Part shown: piece after piece, positions 29,484-37,811 of the stretch
How the letters are laid out: each line of letters begins with the position of its first letter
Numbering within the stretch: position 1 is the first letter of the stretch
Source of the DNA: an uncultured Actinomycetes bacterium
Lineage (GTDB): Bacteria; Actinomycetota; Actinomycetes; Nanopelagicales; Nanopelagicaceae
NCBI GenBank assembly: GCA_903822425.1
Contig: CAIJOY010000021.1
Coordinates: 1 to 55,257 of the forward strand
Direction of reading: 5' to 3'
DNA length: 55,257 bases
Notes under the pieces: generated by a model
Seen by the model: the letters and a program-made list of their open reading frames with translations, nothing else
What the model was told of the DNA's origin: nothing
Database searches by the model: none
Program-made: the position numbers and the translations under genes

Positions 29484-29520
29484 AACGGGCTCGCTGATTA
29501 CAGCGGGCCCGTTTTGTTTT
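29484..29520 (+). terminator. rho-independent terminator after rplI
   Basis: AACGGGCTCGCTG pairs with CAGCGGGCCCGTT through a 13-bp stem containing one G-U pair and an ATTA loop, followed by TTTTGTTTT. It separates the ribosomal protein cluster from dnaB. It is the clearest intrinsic terminator in the window. Confidence 0.9.
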
Positions 29521-29818
29521 CTCAGTTGCTGAGATATAAAAATAAAACTTTCTCCACATGCCACGAAAGAGAAAAGATGGCTCTGACCTGCGGTGATGAA
29601 GAGCCAGCACTCACCCCAAGAAAGTTACACACAAGCAATGCACAGGGCTTTACACAGGAAATGGCCACTTTATCCCCACTTCTCCACAGCTTTACCCACA
29701 AGCTCTGGAACCTTTTCTCGCATCTTCACGCTCATCTTCATACCTTTGCCTCGTGGTTATCTCCTAGCCACGCAGCACTATTCATTAATTGTCAGTGCTC
29801 TTTGAGAGGGTGGTAAGC
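29521..29818. other. non-coding gap before dnaB
   Basis: About 300 bases without a credible gene; the small frames here lack starts, codon pattern and family resemblance. It holds a DnaA-box-like triplet (29670-29700), an additional weak TTACACACA at 29625-29633 and presumably the dnaB promoter, which I could not place. Confidence 0.6.
29670..29700 (+). promoter_or_regulatory. DnaA-box-like triplet upstream of dnaB
   Basis: TTATCCCCA (29670-29678), TTCTCCACA (29680-29688) and TTACCCACA (29692-29700) each differ from TTATCCACA by one base. All point the same way and start 10 and 12 bases apart. The same variant boxes and the same spacing occur in oriC (7817-7846). The triplet ends 118 bases before the dnaB start. 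DnaA binding is inferred. Confidence 0.55.
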
Positions 29819-31216
29819 GTGAGTATCGCAGAACTACCCAATCGCGGCGGGCGCAGTGAACCCGAGTTTGAAAGAACACCACCGCAAGATTTAGTTGCCG
29901 AACAAAGTGTTCTGGGCGGAATGTTGTTAAGCAAAGATGCAATCGCAGATGTTCTAGAAGTTCTACGCGAACGCGATTTCTATCGACCTGCTCACGAAAT
30001 TATTTATGACACCATTCTTGATTTGTATGGACGCGGCGAACCTGCAGATGCAGTAACTGTTTCTGCAGAACTGACTAAACGTGGTGACATTGCACGAGCA
30101 GGCGGCGCGCCATATTTACACACACTCATCTCATCTGTACCAACTGCCGCCAATGCCGGCTATTACGCAAAAATTGTTCGCGAACGCGCAATCATGCGTC
30201 GCTTGGTTGAAGCTGGCACCAAGATTGTTCAGTTGGGTTATACATCAGAAGGTGATGTAGATGATTCTGTTGATCAAGCACAAGCTGAGGTATATGCAGT
30301 TACTGAACGTCGCGCCAGTGAAGATTATGTTCAACTAGCAACTTTGCTACCACAAGCTTTGGATGAGATTGAAGCGATTTCTAAAGGCGAAGGAACTCCC
30401 GGAATCAAAACTGGGTTTAAAGATCTCGACTCACTTACTAACGGATTACACCCAGGCAACATGATTGTGTTGGCTGCACGACCTGCTGTTGGAAAATCAA
30501 CACTCGGTCTTGATATTGCTCGGTATGCGGCAATTCATGGTGGCAATACCGCTGTCATCTTCTCCCTTGAAATGAGTCGATCTGAAATCACAATGCGTAT
30601 GTTGTCTGCAGAGGCGCGCGTAGGCCTTAACAATATTCGTGCAGGAAATCTTAATGACGATGAATGGAGCAAGTTAGCCCGACGTATGGGTGAAATTTCT
30701 GCAGCCCCGCTATTTATTGATGATTCACCTAACCTTTCACTGATGGAAATTCGCGCTAAAGCTCGCCGCCTCAAGCAACGTCACAATCTAAAACTCATTG
30801 TGATCGATTATCTGCAGTTGATGAGTAGCGGCAAACGAGTGGAAAGCCGCCAACAGGAAGTTTCTGAATTCTCTCGCCAACTCAAACTCTTGGCTAAAGA
30901 GCTAGAAGTTCCGGTGATTGCTATCTCACAGCTCAACCGTTCACCTGAACAGCGCTCAGATAAGAAGCCAATGCTTTCAGACCTTCGTGAATCCGGTTCG
31001 ATCGAGCAGGATGCTGACTTAGTGATCTTGCTTCACCGTGATGATATGTATGACAATCAAAACCGTTCTGGAGAAGCAGATCTCATAATCGCTAAGCACC
31101 GTAACGGACCAACGCGCACCATAGTTGTTTCAGCACAATTACACTTTGCGCGCTTTGTTGATATGCCACAAAACGCAGCGCCACAGGATTACACGCAACA
31201 ACGCGGAGATGAATAA
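29819..31216 (+). CDS. dnaB: replicative DNA helicase DnaB
   Basis: This 465-residue hexameric helicase has an N-terminal domain with PPQDLVAEQSVLGGMLLSKDAI (about 20-41) and a RecA-like C-terminal domain. That domain shows Walker A ARPAVGKSTLG (about 220), IFSLEMSRSEITMRMLSAEA, Walker B LIVIDYLQLM and the arginine-finger region HRNGPT. No intein is present, unlike the M. tuberculosis gene. I chose the GTG at 29819, preceded by GAGAGGG; a TTG at 29789 in frame is less likely. The stop is 9 bases from the stop of the convergent EamA gene. Confidence 0.96.
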   Translation: MSIAELPNRGGRSEPEFERTPPQDLVAEQSVLGGMLLSKDAIADVLEVLRERDFYRPAHEIIYDTILDLYGRGEPADAVTVSAELTKRGDIARAGGAPYLHTLISSVPTAANAGYYAKIVRERAIMRRLVEAGTKIVQLGYTSEGDVDDSVDQAQAEVYAVTERRASEDYVQLATLLPQALDEIEAISKGEGTPGIKTGFKDLDSLTNGLHPGNMIVLAARPAVGKSTLGLDIARYAAIHGGNTAVIFSLEMSRSEITMRMLSAEARVGLNNIRAGNLNDDEWSKLARRMGEISAAPLFIDDSPNLSLMEIRAKARRLKQRHNLKLIVIDYLQLMSSGKRVESRQQEVSEFSRQLKLLAKELEVPVIAISQLNRSPEQRSDKKPMLSDLRESGSIEQDADLVILLHRDDMYDNQNRSGEADLIIAKHRNGPTRTIVVSAQLHFARFVDMPQNAAPQDYTQQRGDE

Positions 31217-31225
31217 CTTCTTAGT

Positions 31226-32149
31226 TTAATGAACGCCCATGCGAGTGCGGTCAGCCAGAATAATTCCAATAATTACCACAACACCACCGATAAGTTGGAT
31301 AGGTGTTAATACTTCATCTAGCCACCACCACGCGATTCCACCTGCAATAACAGGCTCAAGCATTCCAATAACACTGCTGGTGGATGCTGACAGATGACGC
31401 AAGCCATGAAGAATCGCCATGTAAGGAATGATTGTCCCCATCACAATAATCCAGAGAATGAGCACCCAACCTGGAAGCGAATACGCCTTGTATGTGCCGA
31501 GAAGATTAATTTTTTCTGCAAAAACAAAAGTCGGAAAACTCCAAATAGGAGTAACGACAGCCCAAGCAATGGCGGCAAAACCCAATCCCCACACAGTTAA
31601 AGTATCTGTGCTTCGCCGCACAACAAGCTTTTCACCCATCATGAAATATGAAGCAAGAGCGAAGGCATCAAGAAAAGCGGCAATCACACCAAGTCCGTCC
31701 AATGTAAGACCTCGCCACACTTGACCAACTAAGAGCAACCCCGAAAAAGCTAATAAAACTGCGACCCACATCATCTGAGGCACTATGCGCTTTCGCACGT
31801 AACGGATATATAAAACAATCCAAATCGGGGCGGTAAATTCAATAATCAGAGCGATGCTTACAGGCATTCGCTTAATCGCGATGAAATAGCCCACTTGCAC
31901 TGCAGCAAAACCAATAACACCGTATGCGGCTAGCCAAGGGAACTCTTTTTTAGTGGTCCGCATAGTTGATCCGCGTCCACGCAAAACTACGAAAAGAAAA
32001 AGAATTAGGAATGCACCAGTGCAACGTACTTGTGTTAAACGCCAAGCCGACATTCCGCTAGATAAAACGACTTTTGCCACGATGCCGTTAAATGCAAAAG
32101 CAAAGGCCCCGAATACAATGAAAGCTTCAGCGCGTACCGACTTGAGCAT
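31226..32149 (-). CDS. EamA/DMT-family transporter
   Basis: This 307-residue protein has ten predicted membrane helices arranged as two EamA repeats (about 5-140 and 150-300). Features include FAFAFNGIVAKVVL, PVSIALIIEFTAPIWIVLYIRYV at the end of the first repeat and SSVIGMLEPVIAGGIAWWWLDE at the end of the second. This pattern matches RhtA-like amino acid or metabolite exporters, but the substrate is unknown. TAGACT ends six bases before the ATG, consistent with a leaderless message. It is convergent with dnaB. Confidence 0.87.
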   Translation of the reverse strand: MLKSVRAEAFIVFGAFAFAFNGIVAKVVLSSGMSAWRLTQVRCTGAFLILFLFVVLRGRGSTMRTTKKEFPWLAAYGVIGFAAVQVGYFIAIKRMPVSIALIIEFTAPIWIVLYIRYVRKRIVPQMMWVAVLLAFSGLLLVGQVWRGLTLDGLGVIAAFLDAFALASYFMMGEKLVVRRSTDTLTVWGLGFAAIAWAVVTPIWSFPTFVFAEKINLLGTYKAYSLPGWVLILWIIVMGTIIPYMAILHGLRHLSASTSSVIGMLEPVIAGGIAWWWLDEVLTPIQLIGGVVVIIGIILADRTRMGVH

Positions 32150-32155
32150 TTCGCC

Positions 32156-32161
32156 AGTCTA
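32156..32161 (-). promoter_or_regulatory. candidate -10 for leaderless EamA transcript
   Basis: TAGACT on the minus strand is followed by six bases and the ATG at 32149, with no ribosome-binding site. It overlaps the gap right after the upstream acyl-CoA dehydrogenase stop. Confidence 0.4.
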
Positions 32162-32163
32162 CT

Positions 32164-33990
32164 TTAAAAAGCTTGGTCAGATATCTCCATTATTGAGTTA
32201 TCGGTAGCTTCAACGATTTTGCGATCAGCGCTGATATGTGGCAAAAAGTTAGTCACAAAGAAGTTGGCAGAGGCAATTTTTCCTTCATAGAAATGGAGAT
32301 CTTTCCCAGCAATAGGCAGTTTTGCCGTAGCGATATCTGCTTGGCGCAATAACAGCCATGCCGTGATGATGTCGCCAACAGCCATCAAGCAGCGAGAGGT
32401 GTTTAGACCTACTTTGTAAATTTCATCATTTTTCTCTTGAGATGCCATGGCGTGGCCTACAAGAACGCCCACAATGGCATTGAGATCCCCGAGGGAATTC
32501 AAAAGTGCTGCTTTCTCATCTGCATTGACACCGCCAGCTTGAGCGTAGGTAGTAATTTCTTTTCCAAGTAAACCAAGTGCGCGACCACCATCTTTAACTA
32601 TTTTACGAAAGAAGAAATCCAAACCTTGAATTGCAGTTGTACCTTCATACAAAGTATCGATCTTGGCATCACGCACATATTGTTCTAGTGGCCAATCTTG
32701 CGTAAAACCAGAGCCGCCAAAAGTTTGCAGCGATTCAGTGCCAAGAAGCGTCCAAGATTTCTCACTCCCATAACCTTTAACAACCGGCAACAAAAGATCA
32801 TTCAGGGCGACTAAATCCTCTAACTTCTCGCTATCTTCATTTTCAGCGCGAGCGATAGCAATCGCATCTTGAATGGAAGCGGTATAGAGAACAAGGGCAC
32901 GCATGCCTTCGGAGTAGGACTTTTGGACCATTAATGAGCGGCGTACATCAGGATGGCGAATAATTTCCACACGAGGGCTTGCCTTATCGTTCATTACTTT
33001 CATGTCCCCGCCTTGAACACGAGTTTTTGCATAAGCCAATGCTTGTTGATACCCAGCAGACAAAGTTGCAATGGCTTTAGTTCCCACCATCATTCGAGCA
33101 AATTCGATCACTTTAAACATCTGAGCGATACCTTGGTGGACATCTCCTAGCAAATAACCTACTGCTGGCTCTTTTTCTCCCAAATTCATTTCACATGTAG
33201 AAGAAACATTAAGCCCCATCTTATGTTCTACTTTTGTAACGTAGACACCATTTCTCTTTCCAAGGGCTCCGGTTTCGAAATCAAACATAAATTTTGGAAT
33301 GAGGAAAAGGCTCAAGCCTTTAGTTCCAGGTCCTCCACCTTCACGACGAGCAAGTACGTAGTGAATGATGTTCGGATTTAAATCACTATCTCCTGATGTA
33401 ATAAATCTTTTTGTTCCACTGATGTGCCAAGTTCCATCTGCTTGCTCCACCGCTTTACTGCGGCCTGCCCCAACATCGCTGCCAGCATCTGGTTCAGTCA
33501 ACATCATCGTTGCCCCCCAGTCGTTATCTACCATCAACTGTGCAAGTTTTTTTTGTTGAGCATTTCCGAGTGCGTAAGCAACATGTGCAAAAGAAGTTCC
33601 GGATGCGTAAATGTGAACAGAAGGATTGGAACCTAAAACCATTTCTGCAATCGCCCAGCGAACAGATGCCGGAATTATTGTTCCGCCGATCTCAACGGGT
33701 GCATCAATGCGCCACCACTCATTATCCATATAAGCGCGATAAGACTTAATAAAAGAAGGCGGCAGTTTGGCATCTCCAGTTGCTGGATTGAAATCAACTC
33801 CTAAACGATCTCCTTCGACAAATGATGCAGCGAGATCGTTTTCAGATAAACGTTTCATTTCCTCGAGCATGCCCATGACAGTTTCGCGATCGAGCTCGCC
33901 ATAAATAGATCTTCCTAAGACAGAGCCTCGATCGAGAAGATCAAAGAGGCAAAATTCAATGTCGCGGAGGTTGGCGGTGTAGTGGCTCAT
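32164..33990 (-). CDS. acyl-CoA dehydrogenase, large FadE5-like type
   Basis: This is a 608-residue flavoprotein, about 200 residues longer than classical acyl-CoA dehydrogenases. The dehydrogenase N-terminal and middle domains show MMLTEPDAGSDVGAGRSKA and WHISGTKRFITSGD. The C-terminal helical domain carries LQTFGGSGFTQDWPLEQYVRDAKIDTLYEGTTAIQ, in which the YEGTTAIQ glutamate is the expected catalytic base. A further C-terminal extension (about 460-608) matches the FadE5-like group, which oxidises acyl-CoAs of broad chain length in mycobacteria. Substrate range here is inferred. TAGCAT lies 9 bases before the ATG. Confidence 0.9.
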   Translation of the reverse strand: MSHYTANLRDIEFCLFDLLDRGSVLGRSIYGELDRETVMGMLEEMKRLSENDLAASFVEGDRLGVDFNPATGDAKLPPSFIKSYRAYMDNEWWRIDAPVEIGGTIIPASVRWAIAEMVLGSNPSVHIYASGTSFAHVAYALGNAQQKKLAQLMVDNDWGATMMLTEPDAGSDVGAGRSKAVEQADGTWHISGTKRFITSGDSDLNPNIIHYVLARREGGGPGTKGLSLFLIPKFMFDFETGALGKRNGVYVTKVEHKMGLNVSSTCEMNLGEKEPAVGYLLGDVHQGIAQMFKVIEFARMMVGTKAIATLSAGYQQALAYAKTRVQGGDMKVMNDKASPRVEIIRHPDVRRSLMVQKSYSEGMRALVLYTASIQDAIAIARAENEDSEKLEDLVALNDLLLPVVKGYGSEKSWTLLGTESLQTFGGSGFTQDWPLEQYVRDAKIDTLYEGTTAIQGLDFFFRKIVKDGGRALGLLGKEITTYAQAGGVNADEKAALLNSLGDLNAIVGVLVGHAMASQEKNDEIYKVGLNTSRCLMAVGDIITAWLLLRQADIATAKLPIAGKDLHFYEGKIASANFFVTNFLPHISADRKIVEATDNSIMEISDQAF

Positions 33991-34045
33991 AAACCTAGGA
34001 TGCTACTAGCCAGTAACATATGCAAGCCTGCGACACGCCTTTTTG

Positions 34046-34116
34046 AGCGGGCGACGGGAATCGAACCCGCGCTGTCAGCTTGGGAAGCTGACGTGATGCC
34101 ACTTCACTACGCCCGC
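34046..34116 (-). tRNA. tRNA-Gly (anticodon CCC)
   Basis: The minus strand gives a 71-nt cloverleaf. Acceptor GCGGGCG pairs with CGCCCGC, with discriminator T as usual for glycine. The anticodon arm is TCAGC-TTCCCAA-GCTGA with anticodon CCC, and the T-arm GCGGG-TTCGATT-CCCGT is intact. No CCA is encoded. It is divergent from dcd, 41 bases away. Confidence 0.95.
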
Positions 34117-34126
34117 GAATGGTCTA

Positions 34127-34155
34127 AGCATAGGCACGGGCGGTAAAGTCGCCAA
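34127..34155 (-). promoter_or_regulatory. candidate tRNA-Gly promoter
   Basis: On the minus strand, TTGGCG (34150-34155) and TATGCT (34127-34132) are separated by 17 bases. The predicted start point lies about 4 bases before the mature tRNA 5' end. The -35 nearly touches the dcd start codon. Confidence 0.6.
34144..34149 (+). promoter_or_regulatory. candidate -10 for leaderless dcd transcript
   Basis: TAAAGT is followed by eight bases and the ATG at 34158, with no ribosome-binding site. It lies inside the spacer of the opposing tRNA-Gly promoter, so the two promoters overlap head to head. Confidence 0.4.
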
Positions 34156-34157
34156 CC

Positions 34158-34736
34158 ATGTTACTTAGCGATCGCGATCTCCATGCAGAAATAAATGCCG
34201 GTCGAGTAAAAGTAGAACCTTTCGACACGGGCATGATTCAACCTTCCAGTGTTGATGTGCGCCTTGACCGATTTTTTCGCGTTTTTGAAAACCACAAGTA
34301 TTCAGTCATTGATCCATCAGTTGAACAAGGCGAGCTCACACGCGAAGTGGAAGTTGCACCAAATGAATTTTTTATCCTTCATCCAGGTGAATTTGTTTTA
34401 GCAAGCACCTATGAAGTGATTACATTGCCAGATGACATCGCGGGCCGACTGGAAGGCAAGTCATCTCTTGGTCGACTTGGCTTACTCACACACTCAACTG
34501 CTGGCTTTATCGACCCAGGCTTTTCTGGACACATCACTCTAGAACTTTCCAACGTCGCTAATTTGCCTGTAAAGCTCTTTCCCGGAATGAAGATTGGTCA
34601 GCTCTGCTTAATCAAACTGACTTCGCCAGCCGAACACCCTTATGGTTCTGCGCTCTATGGTTCACGCTACCAAGGTCAGCGTGGTCCTACCCCGAGCCGT
34701 TCATGGATGAATTTTCACCAAAGCGATATCAAATAA
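34158..34736 (+). CDS. dcd: dCTP deaminase, probably bifunctional dCTP deaminase/dUTPase
   Basis: This 192-residue protein of the dUTPase superfamily shows [45 protein letters not shown] with the catalytic Glu, and a C-terminal [13 protein letters not shown]. It makes the dUMP/dUTP needed for thymidylate. The central motif and C-terminus closely follow M. tuberculosis Dcd (Rv0321), shown to perform both deamination and dUTP hydrolysis, so bifunctionality is likely but inferred. The ATG lacks a ribosome-binding site. tRNA-Gly lies divergently upstream. Confidence 0.95.
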   Translation: MLLSDRDLHAEINAGRVKVEPFDTGMIQPSSVDVRLDRFFRVFENHKYSVIDPSVEQGELTREVEVAPNEFFILHPGEFVLASTYEVITLPDDIAGRLEGKSSLGRLGLLTHSTAGFIDPGFSGHITLELSNVANLPVKLFPGMKIGQLCLIKLTSPAEHPYGSALYGSRYQGQRGPTPSRSWMNFHQSDIK

Positions 34737-34778
34737 AACTTTCTGCCGATTTTAAGCAAAGAGGAGTAAGTTAAAGCC

Positions 34779-35333
34779 ATGTCAAATCCAGTAATCATAG
34801 TTGCAGTCATTGCAGTACTCGCATTATTTATTGTCACTCTCTATAACCGCTTAGTCAGACTCAATGTTGCAGTCGATGAAGCATTCGCTCAAATTGAAGT
34901 ACAACTCAAGCGCCGATCTGACTTGATTCCAAATTTAGTTGAAAGCGTTAAAGGATATGCAGCGCACGAAAGTTCGACTTTCGAAAAAGTTGTCAACGCC
35001 CGAGCCAAAGCAACAACTGCTACTACAGTTGCCGATGTTGCAGCAGCTGACGGAGCCGTAACACAGGCCCTGCGTGGACTCCTGGCTGTTGCAGAAGGCT
35101 ACCCAGATCTAAAAGCCTCTTCTAACTTCCTAGCTTTGCAAGAAGAGCTGTCAACAACTGAGAATAAGGTCGCATTTGCCCGTCAGTTTTATAATGACAA
35201 TGTGCGCGCTTTAAATACGGCAGTAAAGACGATCCCCACATCATTTTTTGCCGGATTAGCAAAAGTGAGCTCGCGTGAATTTTATGAAGTAGAGGACCCA
35301 CAATCACGCCAAGCGCCAACAGTTAAGTTTTAG
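34779..35333 (+). CDS. lemA: LemA family protein
   Basis: This 184-residue protein has one N-terminal membrane helix (about 4-22) followed by a helical bundle with the LemA core: YNRLVRLNVAVDEAFAQIEVQLKRRSDLIPNLVESVKGYAAHE and ARQFYNDNVRALNTAVKTIP. The bundle's side of the membrane and molecular function are not established for the family. It is followed 5 bases later by an M48 protease gene, a widely conserved LemA-HtpX pairing that suggests joint action in envelope quality control. A strong GAGGAG precedes the ATG. Confidence 0.92.
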   Translation: MSNPVIIVAVIAVLALFIVTLYNRLVRLNVAVDEAFAQIEVQLKRRSDLIPNLVESVKGYAAHESSTFEKVVNARAKATTATTVADVAAADGAVTQALRGLLAVAEGYPDLKASSNFLALQEELSTTENKVAFARQFYNDNVRALNTAVKTIPTSFFAGLAKVSSREFYEVEDPQSRQAPTVKF

Positions 35334-35338
35334 TTTCT

Positions 35339-36256
35339 ATGGCGCAGGTTTCATTTCGTGGGGCGCAATCATCTAACAAACGAAAAACATATCTATTGCT
35401 TGCCAGTATGGGTGCACTAGTTTGGCTTGTAGTTTTTGCAGCCCTCACATATTTCGGAAGTAGCACGGTAGGGATCGTTCCGATTGCCGTTGGTATTGCT
35501 CTCATTTCCGTATGGGGCTCTTATTACGCTTCTGATTCAATTGTGTTAAAAATGACAGGTGCTCGCGAAATTCAAGAAGGCGATAACCCTAAATTATTCA
35601 ATCTGATTAATGAAGTGGTTATTGCTAGCGGATTGCCTATGCCTAAGGTGGCAGTGGTGATAGATACCGCTCCAAATGCTTTTGCAACTGGCAGAAATCC
35701 AGAACACGCAGTCATTGCATTCACAACTGGAATCCTGGATGTCATGGATCGGGATCAACTCCAAGGTGTCATTGCACATGAGATGTCTCATGTGGCTAAC
35801 CGCGACACCTTAGTTTCAGCAGTTGCAGCAACGACTGCAGGTGCCATCGCATTGCTCAGTGACATGCTCACTCGCATGATGTGGTTTGGTGGTGGACGCC
35901 GCGATAGCCGCGATAACAATTCAAATCCAATTGCTTTAGTAATTTCTCTCGTGGTGCTCATTCTGGCTCCGATTGCAGCCATGCTTTTGAAATCTTCTAT
36001 CTCACGCCGACGAGAGGCTTTAGCTGATGCGACAGCAGTCTCTTTCACGCGAAATCCTGCTGGACTGCGTTCAGCACTTGAAGTTTTAGCAGCCGATTCA
36101 ACCGTTGTGCATCAACGCTCAACAGCAGTTGCGCATATTTGGATTGAATCACCATTAGATGGCAAATCAGTTTCACGTTTATTTGCAACACATCCACCCA
36201 TAGAAGAACGAATTGCTGCACTACGAGCTATGGAAAGTTTGGGACCAATCGCCTAA
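35339..36256 (+). CDS. htpX: M48 family zinc metalloprotease (HtpX-like)
   Basis: This 305-residue membrane protease has two N-terminal membrane helices (about 20-65) and the zinc motif H147-E-M-S-H151 (AHEMSHVANRD). Two more hydrophobic segments follow at about 160-180 and 200-222. The third-ligand Glu is in RREALADATAVSF. The C-terminus THPPIEERIAALR is typical. HtpX proteases degrade damaged membrane proteins. It follows lemA by 5 bases. Its stop codon touches the stop of the convergent histidine kinase gene with no base between them. Confidence 0.93.
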   Translation: MAQVSFRGAQSSNKRKTYLLLASMGALVWLVVFAALTYFGSSTVGIVPIAVGIALISVWGSYYASDSIVLKMTGAREIQEGDNPKLFNLINEVVIASGLPMPKVAVVIDTAPNAFATGRNPEHAVIAFTTGILDVMDRDQLQGVIAHEMSHVANRDTLVSAVAATTAGAIALLSDMLTRMMWFGGGRRDSRDNNSNPIALVISLVVLILAPIAAMLLKSSISRRREALADATAVSFTRNPAGLRSALEVLAADSTVVHQRSTAVAHIWIESPLDGKSVSRLFATHPPIEERIAALRAMESLGPIA

Positions 36257-37783
36257 TTAAGCAACGACTGGGAAAAAGAGCGTGAATGTCGCTCCCTGTC
36301 CTGGTTGAGAAGTAACACTTACTCGACCCCCGTGAGCTCGCATAACAGCATCAACAATAGATAAACCAAGACCACTACCTTCATCACTATTGCGAGTGCG
36401 AGAAGGATCTGCGCGATAAAAGCGCTCGAAAATTCTCTCTTGGTCGACTGCACTTAAACCCGGTCCTTGATCAGAGACTGCAACCGTAGTTCCAGAATCA
36501 GATTGTGAAGCTGAAACTGTGATGTGCGTGCCTGCTGGTGTATGTGTTCGCGCATTTGCTAAAAGATTTGCAATCACTTGGTGGATTCGATTTTTATCGC
36601 CAAGAACATAGATGTCATCATTGATCGCAGAAATCGTAATTGGATACGTGGGGCCAGCGGCTCGTGCAGATTCCACTACTTCAGAGATCGTAGTGCTCAG
36701 ATTCACTGGCATCTTTTCGATATCCCGTGCTTGATCTAAGCGAGCAAGAAGCAAAAGATCTTCAACCAAAGAACCCATGCGGATAGATTCTTTTTCAATC
36801 CGCCCAATCAGTTCAGATGTTTGCTCAGCTCCAGCGACAGCACCTTGGCGATGAAGTTCTGCAAAACCACGAATTGCAGTTAGTGGTGTGCGCAGTTCAT
36901 GGCTGGCATCCGCAACGAATCTGCGTAGACGCTCCTCACTAGCTGCGCGTGCGGCAAAAGATTCTTCAATCCGAGAAAGCATTTGATTGAGCGAGGCAAC
37001 AAGCCGACCAACTTCAGTATCTGGTTTAGCCTCTGGCAAACGTGCCGAAAGATCACCAGCAGCAATTGACTCTGCCGTTTCTTCCACCGCAACTAAAGGT
37101 CTTAATCCGATATCGATAACCTTGCGTGAAGCAAGAGCAATAAGCAAAAGGGCAATAAATCCAATAAAGATAAAGAGAAGTTGGAGTTGGTGAACAGTTT
37201 TACTGACATTGTCTAATGATTGTGCAACAACAACACTTCCCAATGCAGAGGGCAATACTCGCGCAAGCACTCGAAAATCTACTCCTGGAACATCAAGGGT
37301 AAAAGGACGACCTTGATGGGCAAGAACTTGTTCTGGTGTAATGCCTTGAATAAAACTACTGATTGCTTGGCTATTAAGGTCTCCTCCAATCACACCCACG
37401 ATATTTCCGGTCGGGTCAAGAAGTGCAACCGAAATTGAGGTAGGAACTTGCCTTAATGGCCGAAGTGTTGGAGTCGGTGCCACAGCTTGTTTTTTTGGCT
37501 GTGCTGTACCTTCTTCGGTTTCTGCATCGGCTTCAGTGCCAACAGGAACATTTGTTTCATCCGGTGCAATTCCAGCACGATCCAAACGCAGAGCTGTGCC
37601 ACCGGCGACGCTTTGAAGTTGATCATCCACTTGGTTAACAAGATAGGACTTTAACGCACTTCCTGCAGCGAGATCGGCTGATATAAAACCAAGGGCAGAA
37701 AGTGCGACAACTCCAACAACTAGACGGTTACGTAAACTCCAAAGACTTAATGGATTGGAAACTCTACGCAGCCGGGATTCCAT
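36257..37783 (-). CDS. sensor histidine kinase
   Basis: This 508-residue kinase has a membrane helix at about 19-45, an extracytoplasmic sensor region (about 46-198) with an acidic, low-complexity insert near 80-110, and a second helix (about 200-218). A HAMP domain (about 219-272) follows. The HisKA domain has phospho-accepting H295 in FVADASHELRTPL. The ATPase domain shows N, G1 (SDQGPGL) and G2 (SDEGSGLGLSI) boxes. The stimulus is unknown. It lies 24 bases after the response regulator gene. TACGAT ends eight bases before the ATG, so it may also have its own leaderless transcript. Confidence 0.95.
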   Translation of the reverse strand: MESRLRRVSNPLSLWSLRNRLVVGVVALSALGFISADLAAGSALKSYLVNQVDDQLQSVAGGTALRLDRAGIAPDETNVPVGTEADAETEEGTAQPKKQAVAPTPTLRPLRQVPTSISVALLDPTGNIVGVIGGDLNSQAISSFIQGITPEQVLAHQGRPFTLDVPGVDFRVLARVLPSALGSVVVAQSLDNVSKTVHQLQLLFIFIGFIALLLIALASRKVIDIGLRPLVAVEETAESIAAGDLSARLPEAKPDTEVGRLVASLNQMLSRIEESFAARAASEERLRRFVADASHELRTPLTAIRGFAELHRQGAVAGAEQTSELIGRIEKESIRMGSLVEDLLLLARLDQARDIEKMPVNLSTTISEVVESARAAGPTYPITISAINDDIYVLGDKNRIHQVIANLLANARTHTPAGTHITVSASQSDSGTTVAVSDQGPGLSAVDQERIFERFYRADPSRTRNSDEGSGLGLSIVDAVMRAHGGRVSVTSQPGQGATFTLFFPVVA

Positions 37784-37791
37784 AATAAGTG

Positions 37792-37797
37792 ATCGTA
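37792..37797 (-). promoter_or_regulatory. candidate -10 for leaderless histidine kinase transcript
   Basis: TACGAT on the minus strand is followed by eight bases and the ATG at 37783. It overlaps one arm of the hairpin at the response regulator stop. Confidence 0.3.
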
Positions 37798-37811
37798 GTG
37801 CAAAGCACTAC
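37795..37811 (-). other. hairpin spanning the response regulator stop codon
   Basis: GTAGTGC-TTT-GCACTAC is a perfect 7-bp stem with a 3-base loop. The TAG stop of the response regulator lies within the first arm. No U-tract follows. It could set the ratio of regulator to kinase by processing or attenuation. Confidence 0.45.

Noticed and set aside
29427-29816. 129-residue plus-strand frame between rplI and dnaB
   Set aside because: It begins inside rplI, crosses a strong terminator and the DnaA-box-like triplet, and has no family resemblance or plausible ribosome-binding site.
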